The notes under the pieces are model-generated. The model saw nothing but the letters and a program-made list of their open reading frames with translations, did no database searches and was not told where the DNA came from. DNA of 64,000 bases, taken from the NCBI RefSeq assembly GCF_021287135.1, contig NZ_JAJTBB010000026.1, positions 27,590 through 91,589 on the forward strand, read 5' to 3'. Positions 28,023 to 42,171 of this stretch are shown piece by piece. The position numbers and the translations under genes were made by a program. The first letter of the stretch is position 1; the number at the start of each line of letters is the position of its first letter. This DNA comes from Acidovorax sp. GTDB taxonomy: Bacteria > Pseudomonadota > Gammaproteobacteria > Burkholderiales > Burkholderiaceae_C.

Positions 28023-28195
28023 CGCCCTAAGGCAACGCTGAACAAGCCTCCCCGTACGGCGCATCCCTGGCTCAGGACGGTTTGCGGCGTTGCAAATCCT
28101 CGCGATAGCTACGGCTATCGCTGCGGTTTGCGCCTTGCAACCCATCCCGATCCAGGGCCCGCCGCATCGTGGCGACTTATCCAACGTCGCCCTAA
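28023..28195. mobile_element. Miniature inverted-repeat element, about 170 bp
   Basis: Left end TAAGGCAACGCTGAACAAG and right end (complement) TTAGGGCGACGTTGGATAAG match at 15 of 22 positions with all differences transitions. The interior holds the palindrome CGATAGC-TACG-GCTATCG, flanked by GTTGCAAA and TTTGCGCCTTGCAAC. No open frame. This looks like a non-autonomous element; I recall similar sequences in other betaproteobacteria. Confidence 0.65.
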
Positions 28196-28331
28196 TTCCA
28201 TGCCGCCTGACGGGCATGGGTTGCATTGCCCCGCGGTCGGCCCACAATGGCGCGAAAACCGGCGCGGGCCCTGCACCGCACGCCGCAACAGCAACCACCG
28301 TGGCGCCATCGGCCACAGGAGGAGGAGACCC

Positions 28332-29216
28332 GTGCCGCCCCCCCGCAGCCGACGCCGTGTCCGCCCACCCGGTGCCCCGTGCCCCGCCCCCGATCTGCTG
28401 GCGCGCGCCCAGCTGCCGCCCGTGCCCGGCACGCTGCTCATCCCGCTGGCCGCGCGGGCCCTGGGCGGGCGCTATTTCCCGTGGCTGGAATGCGGCGACG
28501 CCGTGGCCGCCCGGCTGTGGGCGCAGCTGGGCGCCGACGCCACGGCCACGCTGGACGACCTGCCCACCGTGCTCAACGTGCTGTGGCGTACCCAGGCCCT
28601 CAAGGCCGCGGGCCGCGCGTTCTTTGCCGAGCACCCGCAAGCCCTGGGCGTGAACCTGGGGTGCGGCCTGACGCACCACTTCCAGTGGCTCGACACGGGG
28701 GCCAACCACTGGCTGGATGCTGACCTGCCGGCCGTGATGGCGCTGCGCGAAGCGCTGCTCTCCCCGCGCTGCCCGCGCCAGCGCCATGCGCAGGTGGACC
28801 TGACCCAGCTGGGCTGGTGGCAGCGGCTCGGTCTTGCGCAGGGCGCCGCCGCGCAGCCCGTGCTGGTGCTGTGCGAGGGCGTGCTCATGTACCTGCAGCC
28901 GGCCCAGGTGCAGGCGGTGCTGGCGGAGTTTGCCGAGCACGCGCCGCCGGGCTCGCGCCTGCTGCTCGATGCCGTCACGCGCCAGGCCGTGGGCCGCGCC
29001 CGCGTGCATGCCAGCCTGGCGTCCACCGGGGCCGAGTTCCACTGGGGCGTGGGCCGCATGGCCGAGCTGGCCGGCGCGCACCCGCGTCTCACGCTGCTGC
29101 GCGAGCAGAGCGTGTCGGAGTGCTATGGATGGGCCGGGCTGGCGCTGGACGCCTTCACGCGCCCCTGGCTGGGTGCGCCGCTGTACGGCCTGGCCACCCT
29201 GGGGGTGGAGGACTGA
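28332..29216 (+). CDS. Leucine-carboxyl-type SAM methyltransferase family protein
   Basis: The 294-aa product resembles the LCM/PPM1/TcmP methyltransferase family: LLIPLAARALGGRYFPWLEC, then NVLWRTQALKAAGRAFF, the SAM site LGVNLGCGLTHHFQWLD, and VLCEGVLMYLQPAQVQ. The start is GTG at 28332, set by the strong ribosome site AGGAGGAGA three bases upstream. A weak promoter is possible at 28221-28248 (TTGCAT, 16 bases, CACAAT). Substrate unknown; family members methylate carboxyl or hydroxyl groups of small molecules. Confidence 0.85.
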   Translation: MPPPRSRRRVRPPGAPCPAPDLLARAQLPPVPGTLLIPLAARALGGRYFPWLECGDAVAARLWAQLGADATATLDDLPTVLNVLWRTQALKAAGRAFFAEHPQALGVNLGCGLTHHFQWLDTGANHWLDADLPAVMALREALLSPRCPRQRHAQVDLTQLGWWQRLGLAQGAAAQPVLVLCEGVLMYLQPAQVQAVLAEFAEHAPPGSRLLLDAVTRQAVGRARVHASLASTGAEFHWGVGRMAELAGAHPRLTLLREQSVSECYGWAGLALDAFTRPWLGAPLYGLATLGVED

Positions 29217-29251
29217 CCGGCACTGGCGCCCCCCGCCGTGATGGATGGGGG

Positions 29252-29305
29252 CGAAAAATGCCTGCAGGCCAATCCAGGCAAGCGCAAGCAGCTATGGTTT
29301 TTGAA
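29252..29305 (-). repeat. Comamonad palindromic repeat, copy 5 (supplies a stop codon)
   Basis: On the minus strand: TTCAAAAACCATAGCTGCTT, then GCGCTTGCCTGGATTGGCCT and GCAGGCATTTTTCG. The TAG in CCATAGCTGC is the stop codon of the UbiH-like gene, and the preceding bases encode its last residues (QKP). Confidence 0.75.
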
Positions 29306-30572
29306 GCGCTACCGCTGGCCGCGATCCCAGCACCTGCAGCCACCCGGGCGGCTTGCCCGTCAGCTGGCCCACGATGGCCGCCTGCAGCGGCGGCAGGCGC
29401 CGGGCGCCCTGCAGCACCAGTTGCCGCAGCAGCCGGGGCACGGGCCGGGCGTCGGTGTACAGGCGCACGATGGCGTTGGTGCCCTGGTAGATGGGCCAGG
29501 CGTGGCGGTGGTGTTCGCGCGCATAGCGGTCCAGCGCGCCGGGGTTGCCCAGGTCCTGCCCCTGCTGGCGGGCCTCCACCAGCGCGGCGGTGAGCCGCTC
29601 CACGCCGGCCAGGCCCAGGTTGTAGCCGTGCGCGGTGACGGGGTGCATGCCCACGGCCGCGTCGCCCAGCAGCGCACAGCGCAGGCCGGCAAAGCGCTGG
29701 GCGTACACGGCCACCAGCGGGTAGGCAAAGCGTTCGCCCACCAGGGCCATGGGGCCCAGGCGGCCGTCGAACTGCGCCTGCACCTGGGCGGCGAAGTCCT
29801 CGGGGGCCAGGGCCATCATCGCCGCGGCGTCGGCCGAGCCGGCGGTGACCACCACGGAGCACAGGGCATGCCCCACGGGCGCATCCGGCAGGGGCAGCAC
29901 GGCCAGCGTGCGCTCGTAGCCAAAGCACTCGTGCGCGACACCGCCGTGCGGCTGGGCGTGGCGCATGCGGCAGACGATGACGGTGCGGCCGAAGTCGGTC
30001 ATCTGCGCGCCGATGCCCAGCTGGCGCCGGGTGGCGGAAAAGCGGCTGTCCGCCGCCACCAGCAGCGGCGCGCGCAGGCGTTGCGCGGCTGTGCCGGGGG
30101 CGGCGCCGGCCGGCACGCAGTCCAGCTCGGCATGCGTGGAGAGCGCGGCCACGCGCGTGACCTGCGTCCCGGCGAGAATGCGCACGCCGGCGGTGCGCGC
30201 CGCCACGTCGTAGGCGCTGCGGCGCAGGGCGTGGTTGGGCACGATGAAGCCCAGCACCCCGGGCCCCGCGGAAGGGGCGTCCAGCTGCAGCGCGCTGTGG
30301 CCGCCCAGCGGGCCGTCGTGCACCTGGGCCTGCGTGATCTCGCCCACCTCGCCGGGGGCCAGCGCGGCCCAGCTGCCCAGGCGCTGCAGCGTGGCGCGGC
30401 TGGGGTGCGTGAGCGCGATCTCGCGGCCATCGGGGGCGGGGTCGGCCAGCGCGGCCTGCGACTGCTGCTCGACCACGGTGGCGGTGAACCCGGCTTGCGC
30501 CAGGGAGGTGGCCAGCGACAGGCCCGCCGGGCCTGCACCGACGATGAGGACGTCGCTGTCGGGAGTCGTCAT
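29292..30572 (-). CDS. FAD-dependent UbiH/UbiF-family hydroxylase
   Basis: The 426-aa flavoprotein monooxygenase probably hydroxylates the ubiquinone ring or a related aromatic compound. The FAD site is DVLIVGAGPAGLSLATSLAQ (residues 7-26). The second FAD motif ALLGDAAVGMHPVTAHGYNL is strong and its GYNLG form fits the ubiquinone hydroxylase group. The start at 30572 (MTTPDSDV) fits the family N-terminus. Its last codons and stop lie in a comamonad repeat. It is not near other ubi genes. Confidence 0.88.
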   Translation of the reverse strand: MTTPDSDVLIVGAGPAGLSLATSLAQAGFTATVVEQQSQAALADPAPDGREIALTHPSRATLQRLGSWAALAPGEVGEITQAQVHDGPLGGHSALQLDAPSAGPGVLGFIVPNHALRRSAYDVAARTAGVRILAGTQVTRVAALSTHAELDCVPAGAAPGTAAQRLRAPLLVAADSRFSATRRQLGIGAQMTDFGRTVIVCRMRHAQPHGGVAHECFGYERTLAVLPLPDAPVGHALCSVVVTAGSADAAAMMALAPEDFAAQVQAQFDGRLGPMALVGERFAYPLVAVYAQRFAGLRCALLGDAAVGMHPVTAHGYNLGLAGVERLTAALVEARQQGQDLGNPGALDRYAREHHRHAWPIYQGTNAIVRLYTDARPVPRLLRQLVLQGARRLPPLQAAIVGQLTGKPPGWLQVLGSRPAVALQKP

Positions 30573-30693
30573 GAAAAAGGCGGCGGCCCCCGGCGGTGGG
30601 GGGGCGCTGTGGTGTGCGGAGCGCCATTGTGGGCACAGCCGCCGCCCCGGGCTTTGCCCTGCGTCAATGCGGCGCGGCAGCGCGGCGCACAGG

Positions 30694-30749
30694 TTGCTAT
30701 ATTTTGAGTAGCTGCTCGCGCTTTCTGCACGGGCGCTGGAGGCCAAAAT
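30694..30749 (+). repeat. Comamonad palindromic repeat, copy 6
   Basis: TTGCTATATTTTGAGTAGCT then GCTCGCGCTTTCTGCACGGG and CGCTGGAGGCCAAAAT. It lies between the start of the UbiH-like gene and the end of the next leftward gene. Confidence 0.75.
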
Positions 30750-30767
30750 GCCTCCAAGCCGTTGCCG

Positions 30768-31205
30768 TCAGCTGCGGGCCGGCTTGCGGGCGCCCTTGGC
30801 GGCGGGCTTCTTGCGGCCGCCGCTGCCGGCCTTCTTGCCGCGCAGGTGCAGGCCCCAGGTCACCAGCAGCCACAGGTAGGCCGCGCCCACGGCGTAGGTG
30901 GCCACGGCCGGCAGCGACAGCGCGGGAGCGGTGAGGGAGCGGCGGTTGAGCGTGGTCTCCAGCAGGGCCAGCGTGCCGGAGCCCAGCGCCGGCTGGGACG
31001 CGGCGCTGCCCTGGCGGGCCACGCGCGCGGCCATGAAGGTGAAGAATTCCATGAGCAGCGCGCCGATCAGGAAGCAGGCCAGCAGGGCCAGCAGATGCCC
31101 GGCGGCGCGGCGGTCGCCCCGCACCAGGAAGGCCAGGGCCGAGATCAGCACCAGGGCGGGCAGGGCCCAGACCAGGGCGGGCCAGGCGGTCGAAAGCAGT
31201 TGCAT
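30768..31205 (-). CDS. Small membrane protein with basic C-terminal tail
   Basis: The 145-aa product starts MQLLSTAWPALVWALPAL. Three or four hydrophobic segments are visible (about 8-28, 38-58 and 95-120). The last 25 residues are Lys/Arg/Ala-rich (KKAGSGGRKKPAAKGARKP), like histone-type tails found on some comamonad proteins. It lies downstream of the MscS-like channel gene by about 115 bases. No family recognised. Confidence 0.6.
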   Translation of the reverse strand: MQLLSTAWPALVWALPALVLISALAFLVRGDRRAAGHLLALLACFLIGALLMEFFTFMAARVARQGSAASQPALGSGTLALLETTLNRRSLTAPALSLPAVATYAVGAAYLWLLVTWGLHLRGKKAGSGGRKKPAAKGARKPARS

Positions 31206-31321
31206 GGACGAACGGAAGGGTGGGCGCGAGAAGGGCCAGCGCACCGCCCGGGGCGGGCGGTGCGGCATGGCGGGCTGCGCATCATAGACCGCGCGGACCT
31301 TGCAGGAACGTGAACAAGTTC

Positions 31322-32053
31322 CTACGGCAGCGGTCCCCCCCGGTCGTCCGGCGGGCGGGGCGGGGCATCGCCGGGCGGGCCGGGCCGGGGGCGCCGGGGC
31401 CACCAGCTTTCGATGCGGTCCGCGGCCCAGTCCTTGCCACCCAGGCCGAACGCCAGCGCCACGGCAAACACCACGCCGCCCAGGAGGATCAGGAAGGTCT
31501 GCCGCACGATGCTGCCGCCCACCTGCAGCTGGTCCAGCGCGATGAGCACCACGAACACCACGATGCCCCCCTGCGCCAGGCTGCCCAGCAGCGCGGCGTC
31601 GGGCAGCTTCAGGCGCCGGCAATAGGCCGCCACGGTGTTGCCCATGAACCGCGCGAAATACGCGCCGAAGGCCAGCACCAGCAGGGCGACAAACACATTG
31701 GGCAGGAACCACACGATGCGGCTGAGCAAGGCCGTCACGTAGCTCAGCCCGAGGCCATTGAAGGCCACCAGCAGCGCGGCCAGCAGCACCAGCCAGTAGA
31801 CCAGCAGCCCGAAGAGCGAGGTGGTGTCGCCCTCCATGCCGCCCTGGCGCAGGAACGCGTCCAGCCCGGCGCGCTCGGTCAGCACCTTGAAGTTGATGGC
31901 GCGCAGGCCGCGCGTCACGGCAAAGCGTGCCGCCTTGGCCAGCAGCCAGCCGCCCAGCACCACCAGCAAGGCGATCAGCACGCGCGGGAGGAATGCCCCC
32001 ACCTGGTAGAGCATGGCCCGCGCCGGCTCCAGGTGAATACCAAAGTTGTCCAT
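31322..32053 (-). CDS. MscS-like small conductance channel family protein
   Basis: The 243-aa product carries the conserved-TM-helix type of the mechanosensitive channel superfamily rather than the full MscS beta domain. RVLIALLVVLGGWLLAKAARF, then FKVLTERAGLDAFLRQGG (between helices) and FGAYFARFMGNTVAAYC are the family marks. It ends in a Pro/Arg/Gly-rich tail. It follows the trehalose synthase gene by 36 bases on the same strand, so it is probably the last gene of the glucan operon, which is consistent with an osmotic stress role. Confidence 0.85.
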   Translation of the reverse strand: MDNFGIHLEPARAMLYQVGAFLPRVLIALLVVLGGWLLAKAARFAVTRGLRAINFKVLTERAGLDAFLRQGGMEGDTTSLFGLLVYWLVLLAALLVAFNGLGLSYVTALLSRIVWFLPNVFVALLVLAFGAYFARFMGNTVAAYCRRLKLPDAALLGSLAQGGIVVFVVLIALDQLQVGGSIVRQTFLILLGGVVFAVALAFGLGGKDWAADRIESWWPRRPRPGPPGDAPPRPPDDRGGPLP

Positions 32054-32089
32054 GGGTGTGTCTCGGGTTGGAAGGGGAAGAAGGCCGCC

Positions 32090-35479
<3,390 letters not shown>

Positions 35480-35517
35480 GGTGGTGCGGTCCCTCGGGCG
35501 TTGCTGGTTCGCAATGG

Positions 35518-37597
35518 TTATTCGAAGTGGTCGAAGTCCTGCTCGCGGCGCACGCGCCGCCGCACCGCGAACACGTGGGCCGGCATGCGGTGCGGATCGA
35601 GCTGCACGAAATGCCAGTCCCCCTGCCACACGAAGCGCTGCTGGCTCAGCAGGTCGTGCATCTGCCACGGGTCGCCTTCGGCGCCGGGGCCGTTGACCCA
35701 GGCCGCCGCCAGGTTCACCCAGCCCGACTGGGTGTGGTGCGGGTCGAGGTTGACCACCGTCACCACCGTGTTGCGGCCGTCGTCAGAGCGCTTGGCGTAG
35801 GCGATGAGCGCCGGGTTGTCCAGCGGCAGGAAGCGCAGCCCCTCATTGCGGTGCAGGGCAGGGTTGTCGCGACGGATGCGATTGACGTGGGCGATGAAGC
35901 TGGCGAGGTTGCCGGGGCGGTCCAGGTCCCAGTGGCGGATCTGGTACTTCTCCGAATCCAGGTATTCCTCGCTCCCCGGCTCGCGCGGCAGGTGCTCCAT
36001 GAGCTCGTACGCGGGCCCGTAGATGCCGTAGCTGGCCGACAGCGTGGCCGCCAGCACCAGGCGCGACATGAACACGGCCGGCTCGCCGCCCTGCAGGTGC
36101 TCGTGCAGGATGTCGGGCGTGTTGGGCCACACGTTGGGGCGGAAGTAGTCCTTGCCCGGGCCGTGTGCCAGCTCGGTGAAGTACTCCACCAGCTCTTCCT
36201 TCGTGTTGCGCCACGTGTAGTAGGTGTACGACTGCGTGAACCCCCGCTTGGCCAGCCCGTGCATCACCTTGGGCCGGGTGAAGGCTTCGGCCAGAAAGAT
36301 CACGTCCGGGTGCTTGCGCTGGAGTTCGGTGATCACCCATTCCCAGAACGGGAAGGCCTTGGTGTGCGGGTTGTCCACGCGGAAGATGCGCACGCCCTCG
36401 CCGATCCAGTGCTCGAAGATGCTCTTGAGCTCGGTCCACAGCCCCTGCCAGTCGTCGCACTCGAAGTGGAAGGGATAGATGTCCTGGTACTTCTTGGGCG
36501 GGTTCTCCGCGTACTGCACCGTGCCGTCGGGCCGCCAGCGGAACCAGTCGGGGTGCTCCTGCACATAGGGGTGGTCGGGCGCGCACTGGAAGGCGATGTC
36601 CAGGGCCACCTCCATCCCGGCGCTGCGGGCCGCGTCCACCAGCGCGCGGAAGTCCTGCGCCGTGCCCAGCTCGGGCAGGATGGCCTTGTGCCCGCCCTCC
36701 GCGGCCCCGATGGCCCAGGGGCTGCCCACGTCGCCGGGCCCGGCCACGAGCGCGTTGTTCTTGCCCTTGCGCTGCACGCGGCCGATGGGGTGGATGGGCG
36801 GCAGGTACAGCACGTCGAAGCCCATGGCCGCGATGGCCGGCAGGCGCGCCTGCACGTCGCGCAGCGTGCCGTGCGCGCCGGGCGTCGGCCCCGCCGAGCG
36901 GGGGAACAGCTCGTACCAGGTGCTGTAGCGCGCGCGCTCCCGGTCGGCCACCAGCGGCAGCTCGACCGGGTAGCGGCAGGCATGGCGCCGGTCGGCGTAG
37001 CGCGCCATGAGGGCGGCCCGGCCCTCGTCCAGCGCCAGCTCCTGCAGCGCCGCGATCTGGGCGGCGGCGGCCGCGCCGTCGCCGTCCGTGTCGGTCTGCG
37101 CGCCGGCCTCCAGCGCCTGGGCCCACGCCGTGAGCGCGGCCCGGTCCTTGCCCGTGGCGCGCTGCGCGGCCGCAGCGATCTCCAGTGCCCCCACGCGCGC
37201 GGCCAGGCGGATGTCCCCCGGGTCCACGCGGCGCGCCAGTTCGCGGCGCCACGACAGGAAGGCATCCACCCAGGCCGTCACGGTGTAGCGGTAGCGGCCC
37301 GGCGTGGGCGGCACGAAGCGGGCCTGCCACTCGTCGTTGCCCAGCGCTTCCATGGCCACCTCGCTGGCCTGCGCGGCGTCCTCTGCGCGCCAGGACAGCA
37401 CCACGCGCAGCGCATCGTGCCCGTCGGTGAAGCAGTGCGCGGTCACGGTGAAGGCCTCGCCCGCGATGCACTTCGCCGCGAAGCGGCCGCCGTCCACGGC
37501 GGGCAGCACGGTCTCGACCACGGCGCGCACGCGCCCGTCCCCGGACCAGGTGGCGGCCGGGCTGTCGGCGGCGGGTTGCAGCAGCAGGGGGGTGGTG

Positions 37598-37611
<14 letters not shown>
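35518..37611 (-). CDS. glgE: Alpha-1,4-glucan:maltose-1-phosphate maltosyltransferase
   Basis: The 697-aa GH13_3 enzyme adds maltosyl units from maltose-1-phosphate to a growing alpha-1,4-glucan. Family marks are [19 protein letters not shown], then the nucleophile Asp in [18 protein letters not shown], the acid Glu in [14 protein letters not shown] and the third Asp in [14 protein letters not shown]. The N-terminal part is a beta-sandwich dimerisation domain. Its start overlaps the end of glgB by 14 bases, so the two are coupled. Confidence 0.96.
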
Positions 37612-39538
<1,927 letters not shown>

Positions 39539-39843
39539 GGGGTGGTTTTCCTTCTCGCGGGGTGGTCGGGCCTGCCGGCCAACGCCTGCGAAGCAGGGCG
39601 GCACGAAGAGACTGCTTCCCATTGGCCCACAGCCGGGCCGCGCCGACCGCCCGGCAGCGGCGCAACGGTTTGCAAGACAAGGCCTTGCGCGCCTGTCGGA
39701 CGGGTCCTGCGCCGGGCCGGTCCGGGGGCGCGGGGGGTACTGGTGGTGCGGGTTGTGCCCTTTTCCTACGCCCCCGCTGCCCCGCATGGGGTATGGTGCG
39801 TGGCTCAGGCATTTCCCTCCATCCGCTACCAAAGGACGCACCC
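39539..39843. other. Divergent promoter region of the glucan operon
   Basis: No gene seen. It must contain the promoter of the leftward glgB operon and of the small rightward gene. No clear operator or repeat was found. Confidence 0.5.
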
Positions 39844-40080
39844 ATGCGCGTGGATATCTACCGCCGCCCCGAAGCCGAGGGCAAGTTTTCGCATCTCGCC
39901 GTGCCCGAGGGCCGGCCCATTCCCCAGGAGGCCATCAATACCGACTGGGAGAGCGAAGCCTCCGGGCGAGAGCTGGACGAAACCCGTGCGCACTGGGAGG
40001 AATACGGCATCCACGAGCCCGGTGCGCAGTTGCGCGAGAAGGGCTACGCCATCACCAGCCTGCATGACATGACGCGCTGA
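39844..40080 (+). CDS. Small conserved protein, possibly DUF6139
   Basis: The 78-aa acidic protein begins [20 protein letters not shown] and ends [16 protein letters not shown] recognise the pattern ([29 protein letters not shown]) as a small betaproteobacterial family, I think DUF6139, of unknown function. Cytoplasmic, no membrane segment. It is the only gene between the glgB operon and the convergent BCCT transporter, with a 14-bp hairpin at its end. Confidence 0.7.
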   Translation: MRVDIYRRPEAEGKFSHLAVPEGRPIPQEAINTDWESEASGRELDETRAHWEEYGIHEPGAQLREKGYAITSLHDMTR

Positions 40081-40112
40081 GTGCCTGCCCCGGCGTCCGC
40101 CGGGGCAGGCAC
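40081..40112. terminator. Hairpin between convergent genes
   Basis: GTGCCTGCCCCGGC (40081-40094) pairs perfectly with GCCGGGGCAGGCAC (40099-40112) around GTCC. There is no T-run, but the position between two converging genes suggests termination in both directions. Confidence 0.65.
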
Positions 40113-40114
40113 CG

Positions 40115-41668
40115 TCAGGGCCGCGGCCCTTGCTGCACGCTGTTGCTGCCGGCAGGCTCCACCATGGCGCGCATGCGCTTGCGCAGGGCGCGATCGCGCC
40201 GGTCGTCGGCTTCCCAGTCGGCCTTGACCCCCCGCCACAGCGCCAGCGCCATCAGCAGGATGACGCCGGTGAACGGAAGCGCAAAGACGATGGTGGCGGT
40301 CTGCACCGCCTTGACGCCGCCCGCCAGCAGCAGGCTGATGGCGATGCCCGACACCAGCGTGCCCCAGATGATCTTGACGCGGGCGGACGGGTTTTCCTGG
40401 CCGCCGGTGCTCATCATGCCCAGCACCAGCGTGGCCGAATCGCCCGACGTGACGAAGAACACCAGCACCAGCAGCGTGGCCACGAACGACATCACGGTGC
40501 CCAGGGGCAAGGCATTGAACAGGGCAAACAGCGCGGTGGACACATCGGTCTTGACGGCTTCGGCCAGCGGCACGCCTTGCATGATCTCCATGTGCAGCGC
40601 GGTACCGCCAAACACCGAGAACCAGACGAACGCCGCCAGCGTGGGCGCCAGCACGGTGCCCAGAATGAATTCACGGATGGTGCGCCCGCGCGAAACGCGC
40701 GCGATGAACAGGCCCACAAAGGGTGACCAGCTCACCCACCAGGCCCAGTAAAACACCGTCCAGCCGCCCACCCAGCTGCTGTCTCGAAACGGCGTCATGC
40801 GCAGGCTCATGCGCACAAACTCGGTGAGGTAGCTGCCCAGCGTGTTGGTGAATGTGTCGATGATGGCCACCGTGGGGCCCAGCACAAAGACGGCCAATGC
40901 CAGCGCGGCTGCCATCAGCAGATTGATGCTGGACAGCCATTTGATGCCCCGGGCCACGCCCGTTACCGCTGACGCCAGAAACAGCACCGTGGTTGCCACG
41001 ATGATGCCGACCTGCGACGCCGGCCCCACCGGCAGACCGAAGGCCGCATGCAGCCCGCTGTTGATCTGCAGTGCGCCCATGCCCAGCGATGCGGCCACGC
41101 CAAACGCGGTAGCAATCACCGCGAGGATGTTGACCAGCGGGCCGATGCGCTGCAGCGGCGCCCAGGGCAGCGCCATCACCGCCGTGCTGACCAGTGCCGA
41201 TCCGCCCTTGCGGAACTGAAAGAACGCAATCGACAGCGCCACGATGCTGTACACCGCCCAGGGGTGCAGCCCCCAGTGGAAGAAGCTGTAGCGCATGGCC
41301 GCGTTGGCCGCTTCGGGTGTCTGGGCCGCAATGCCGGGAGGCGGCGCGCCGTAGTGCGAGATGGGTTCGGCCACGCCCCAGAAGACCAGGCCGATGCCCA
41401 TGCCCGCCGCAAACAGCATGGCAAACCATGCGCCGATGGAGAACTCCGGCTCGTCGTCCTCCAGGCCCAGCTTGAGGTCGCCATAGCGGCTGAACGCCAG
41501 GATGAGTGCCATTGCCACCAGGCCCAGCACCACCCACAGGTAGAACCAGCCAAAGTTGCGCGTGATGGCGGCCAGCGCCGTGTCGAACACGGTGCCCAGA
41601 GCGCTGGGGGCCATCACGCCCCAGAGCACGATGGCGAGGATCAGCCCCGCCGAGACAAGAAGTTCCAT
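40115..41668 (-). CDS. BCCT family betaine/carnitine/choline transporter
   Basis: The 517-aa secondary transporter has 12 membrane segments, the normal BCCT size. Family marks are AAGMGIGLVFWGVAEPISHY and VFYWAWWVSWSPFVGLFIAR followed by SRGRTIREFILG. It imports a quaternary ammonium or related compatible solute with sodium or protons. The GMGIG loop deviates from the GMGAG typical of betaine carriers, so the substrate is uncertain. Single gene. Confidence 0.92.
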   Translation of the reverse strand: MELLVSAGLILAIVLWGVMAPSALGTVFDTALAAITRNFGWFYLWVVLGLVAMALILAFSRYGDLKLGLEDDEPEFSIGAWFAMLFAAGMGIGLVFWGVAEPISHYGAPPPGIAAQTPEAANAAMRYSFFHWGLHPWAVYSIVALSIAFFQFRKGGSALVSTAVMALPWAPLQRIGPLVNILAVIATAFGVAASLGMGALQINSGLHAAFGLPVGPASQVGIIVATTVLFLASAVTGVARGIKWLSSINLLMAAALALAVFVLGPTVAIIDTFTNTLGSYLTEFVRMSLRMTPFRDSSWVGGWTVFYWAWWVSWSPFVGLFIARVSRGRTIREFILGTVLAPTLAAFVWFSVFGGTALHMEIMQGVPLAEAVKTDVSTALFALFNALPLGTVMSFVATLLVLVFFVTSGDSATLVLGMMSTGGQENPSARVKIIWGTLVSGIAISLLLAGGVKAVQTATIVFALPFTGVILLMALALWRGVKADWEADDRRDRALRKRMRAMVEPAGSNSVQQGPRP

Positions 41669-42171
41669 GGGTCACCTTTCTCGAAGATCAACAAAGGATG
41701 TGCTGCCCGGCGCTATCAGGCACCGGCGCGTGCTTCGGCGCCAGCGGCAAAACCCGGGCGGCTCCGTCGGCCAAAAGACGACGGAGGGCGGCCTTCCGGC
41801 TGCCTGGTGCGCGCAAATGCGCGGCCAAGGGGCAGACACGGGCGTGCCGCAGCACATCACGAAAAAAGGGCAGGCCCAACGCAGCAAGGCGTGGCCCAGG
41901 AAGCCCAGCCACACCGGGGACCGGGGGGCCGCTGCTTCCGTGCCGATGCGCGCAGCGGTGGCGCGGCAAGGCGGTTTATCTGCGTAGGAAGGCGCCAGGA
42001 GAGGCGGCCCTCCTCCAGCAAAGAAGCTGCACGCAGGAAGGAAGAAGCCGCAATTTTATGTAACACCCCACGAAGGTCGCGGGAAATACCGCAGTCCATC
42101 GCAGGGATGCTGTCAATTTGGAGACGTACCCGCATGGTCAGCGCCAGGGCCCGCTGGTACGCTGCGTCGCC
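41669..42171. other. 500-base gap between divergent genes
   Basis: No convincing gene. Only out-of-style Arg/Ala/Pro-rich open frames occur. The right part (42050-42170) is more AT-rich and probably holds the promoter of the acetoacetyl-CoA synthetase gene. No repeat recognised. Confidence 0.5.

Noticed and set aside
41690-42060. Open frames in the gap before the acetoacetyl-CoA synthetase gene
   Set aside because: Products are Arg/Ala/Pro-rich with no family pattern and no ribosome sites; they look like frames open by chance in GC-rich DNA.
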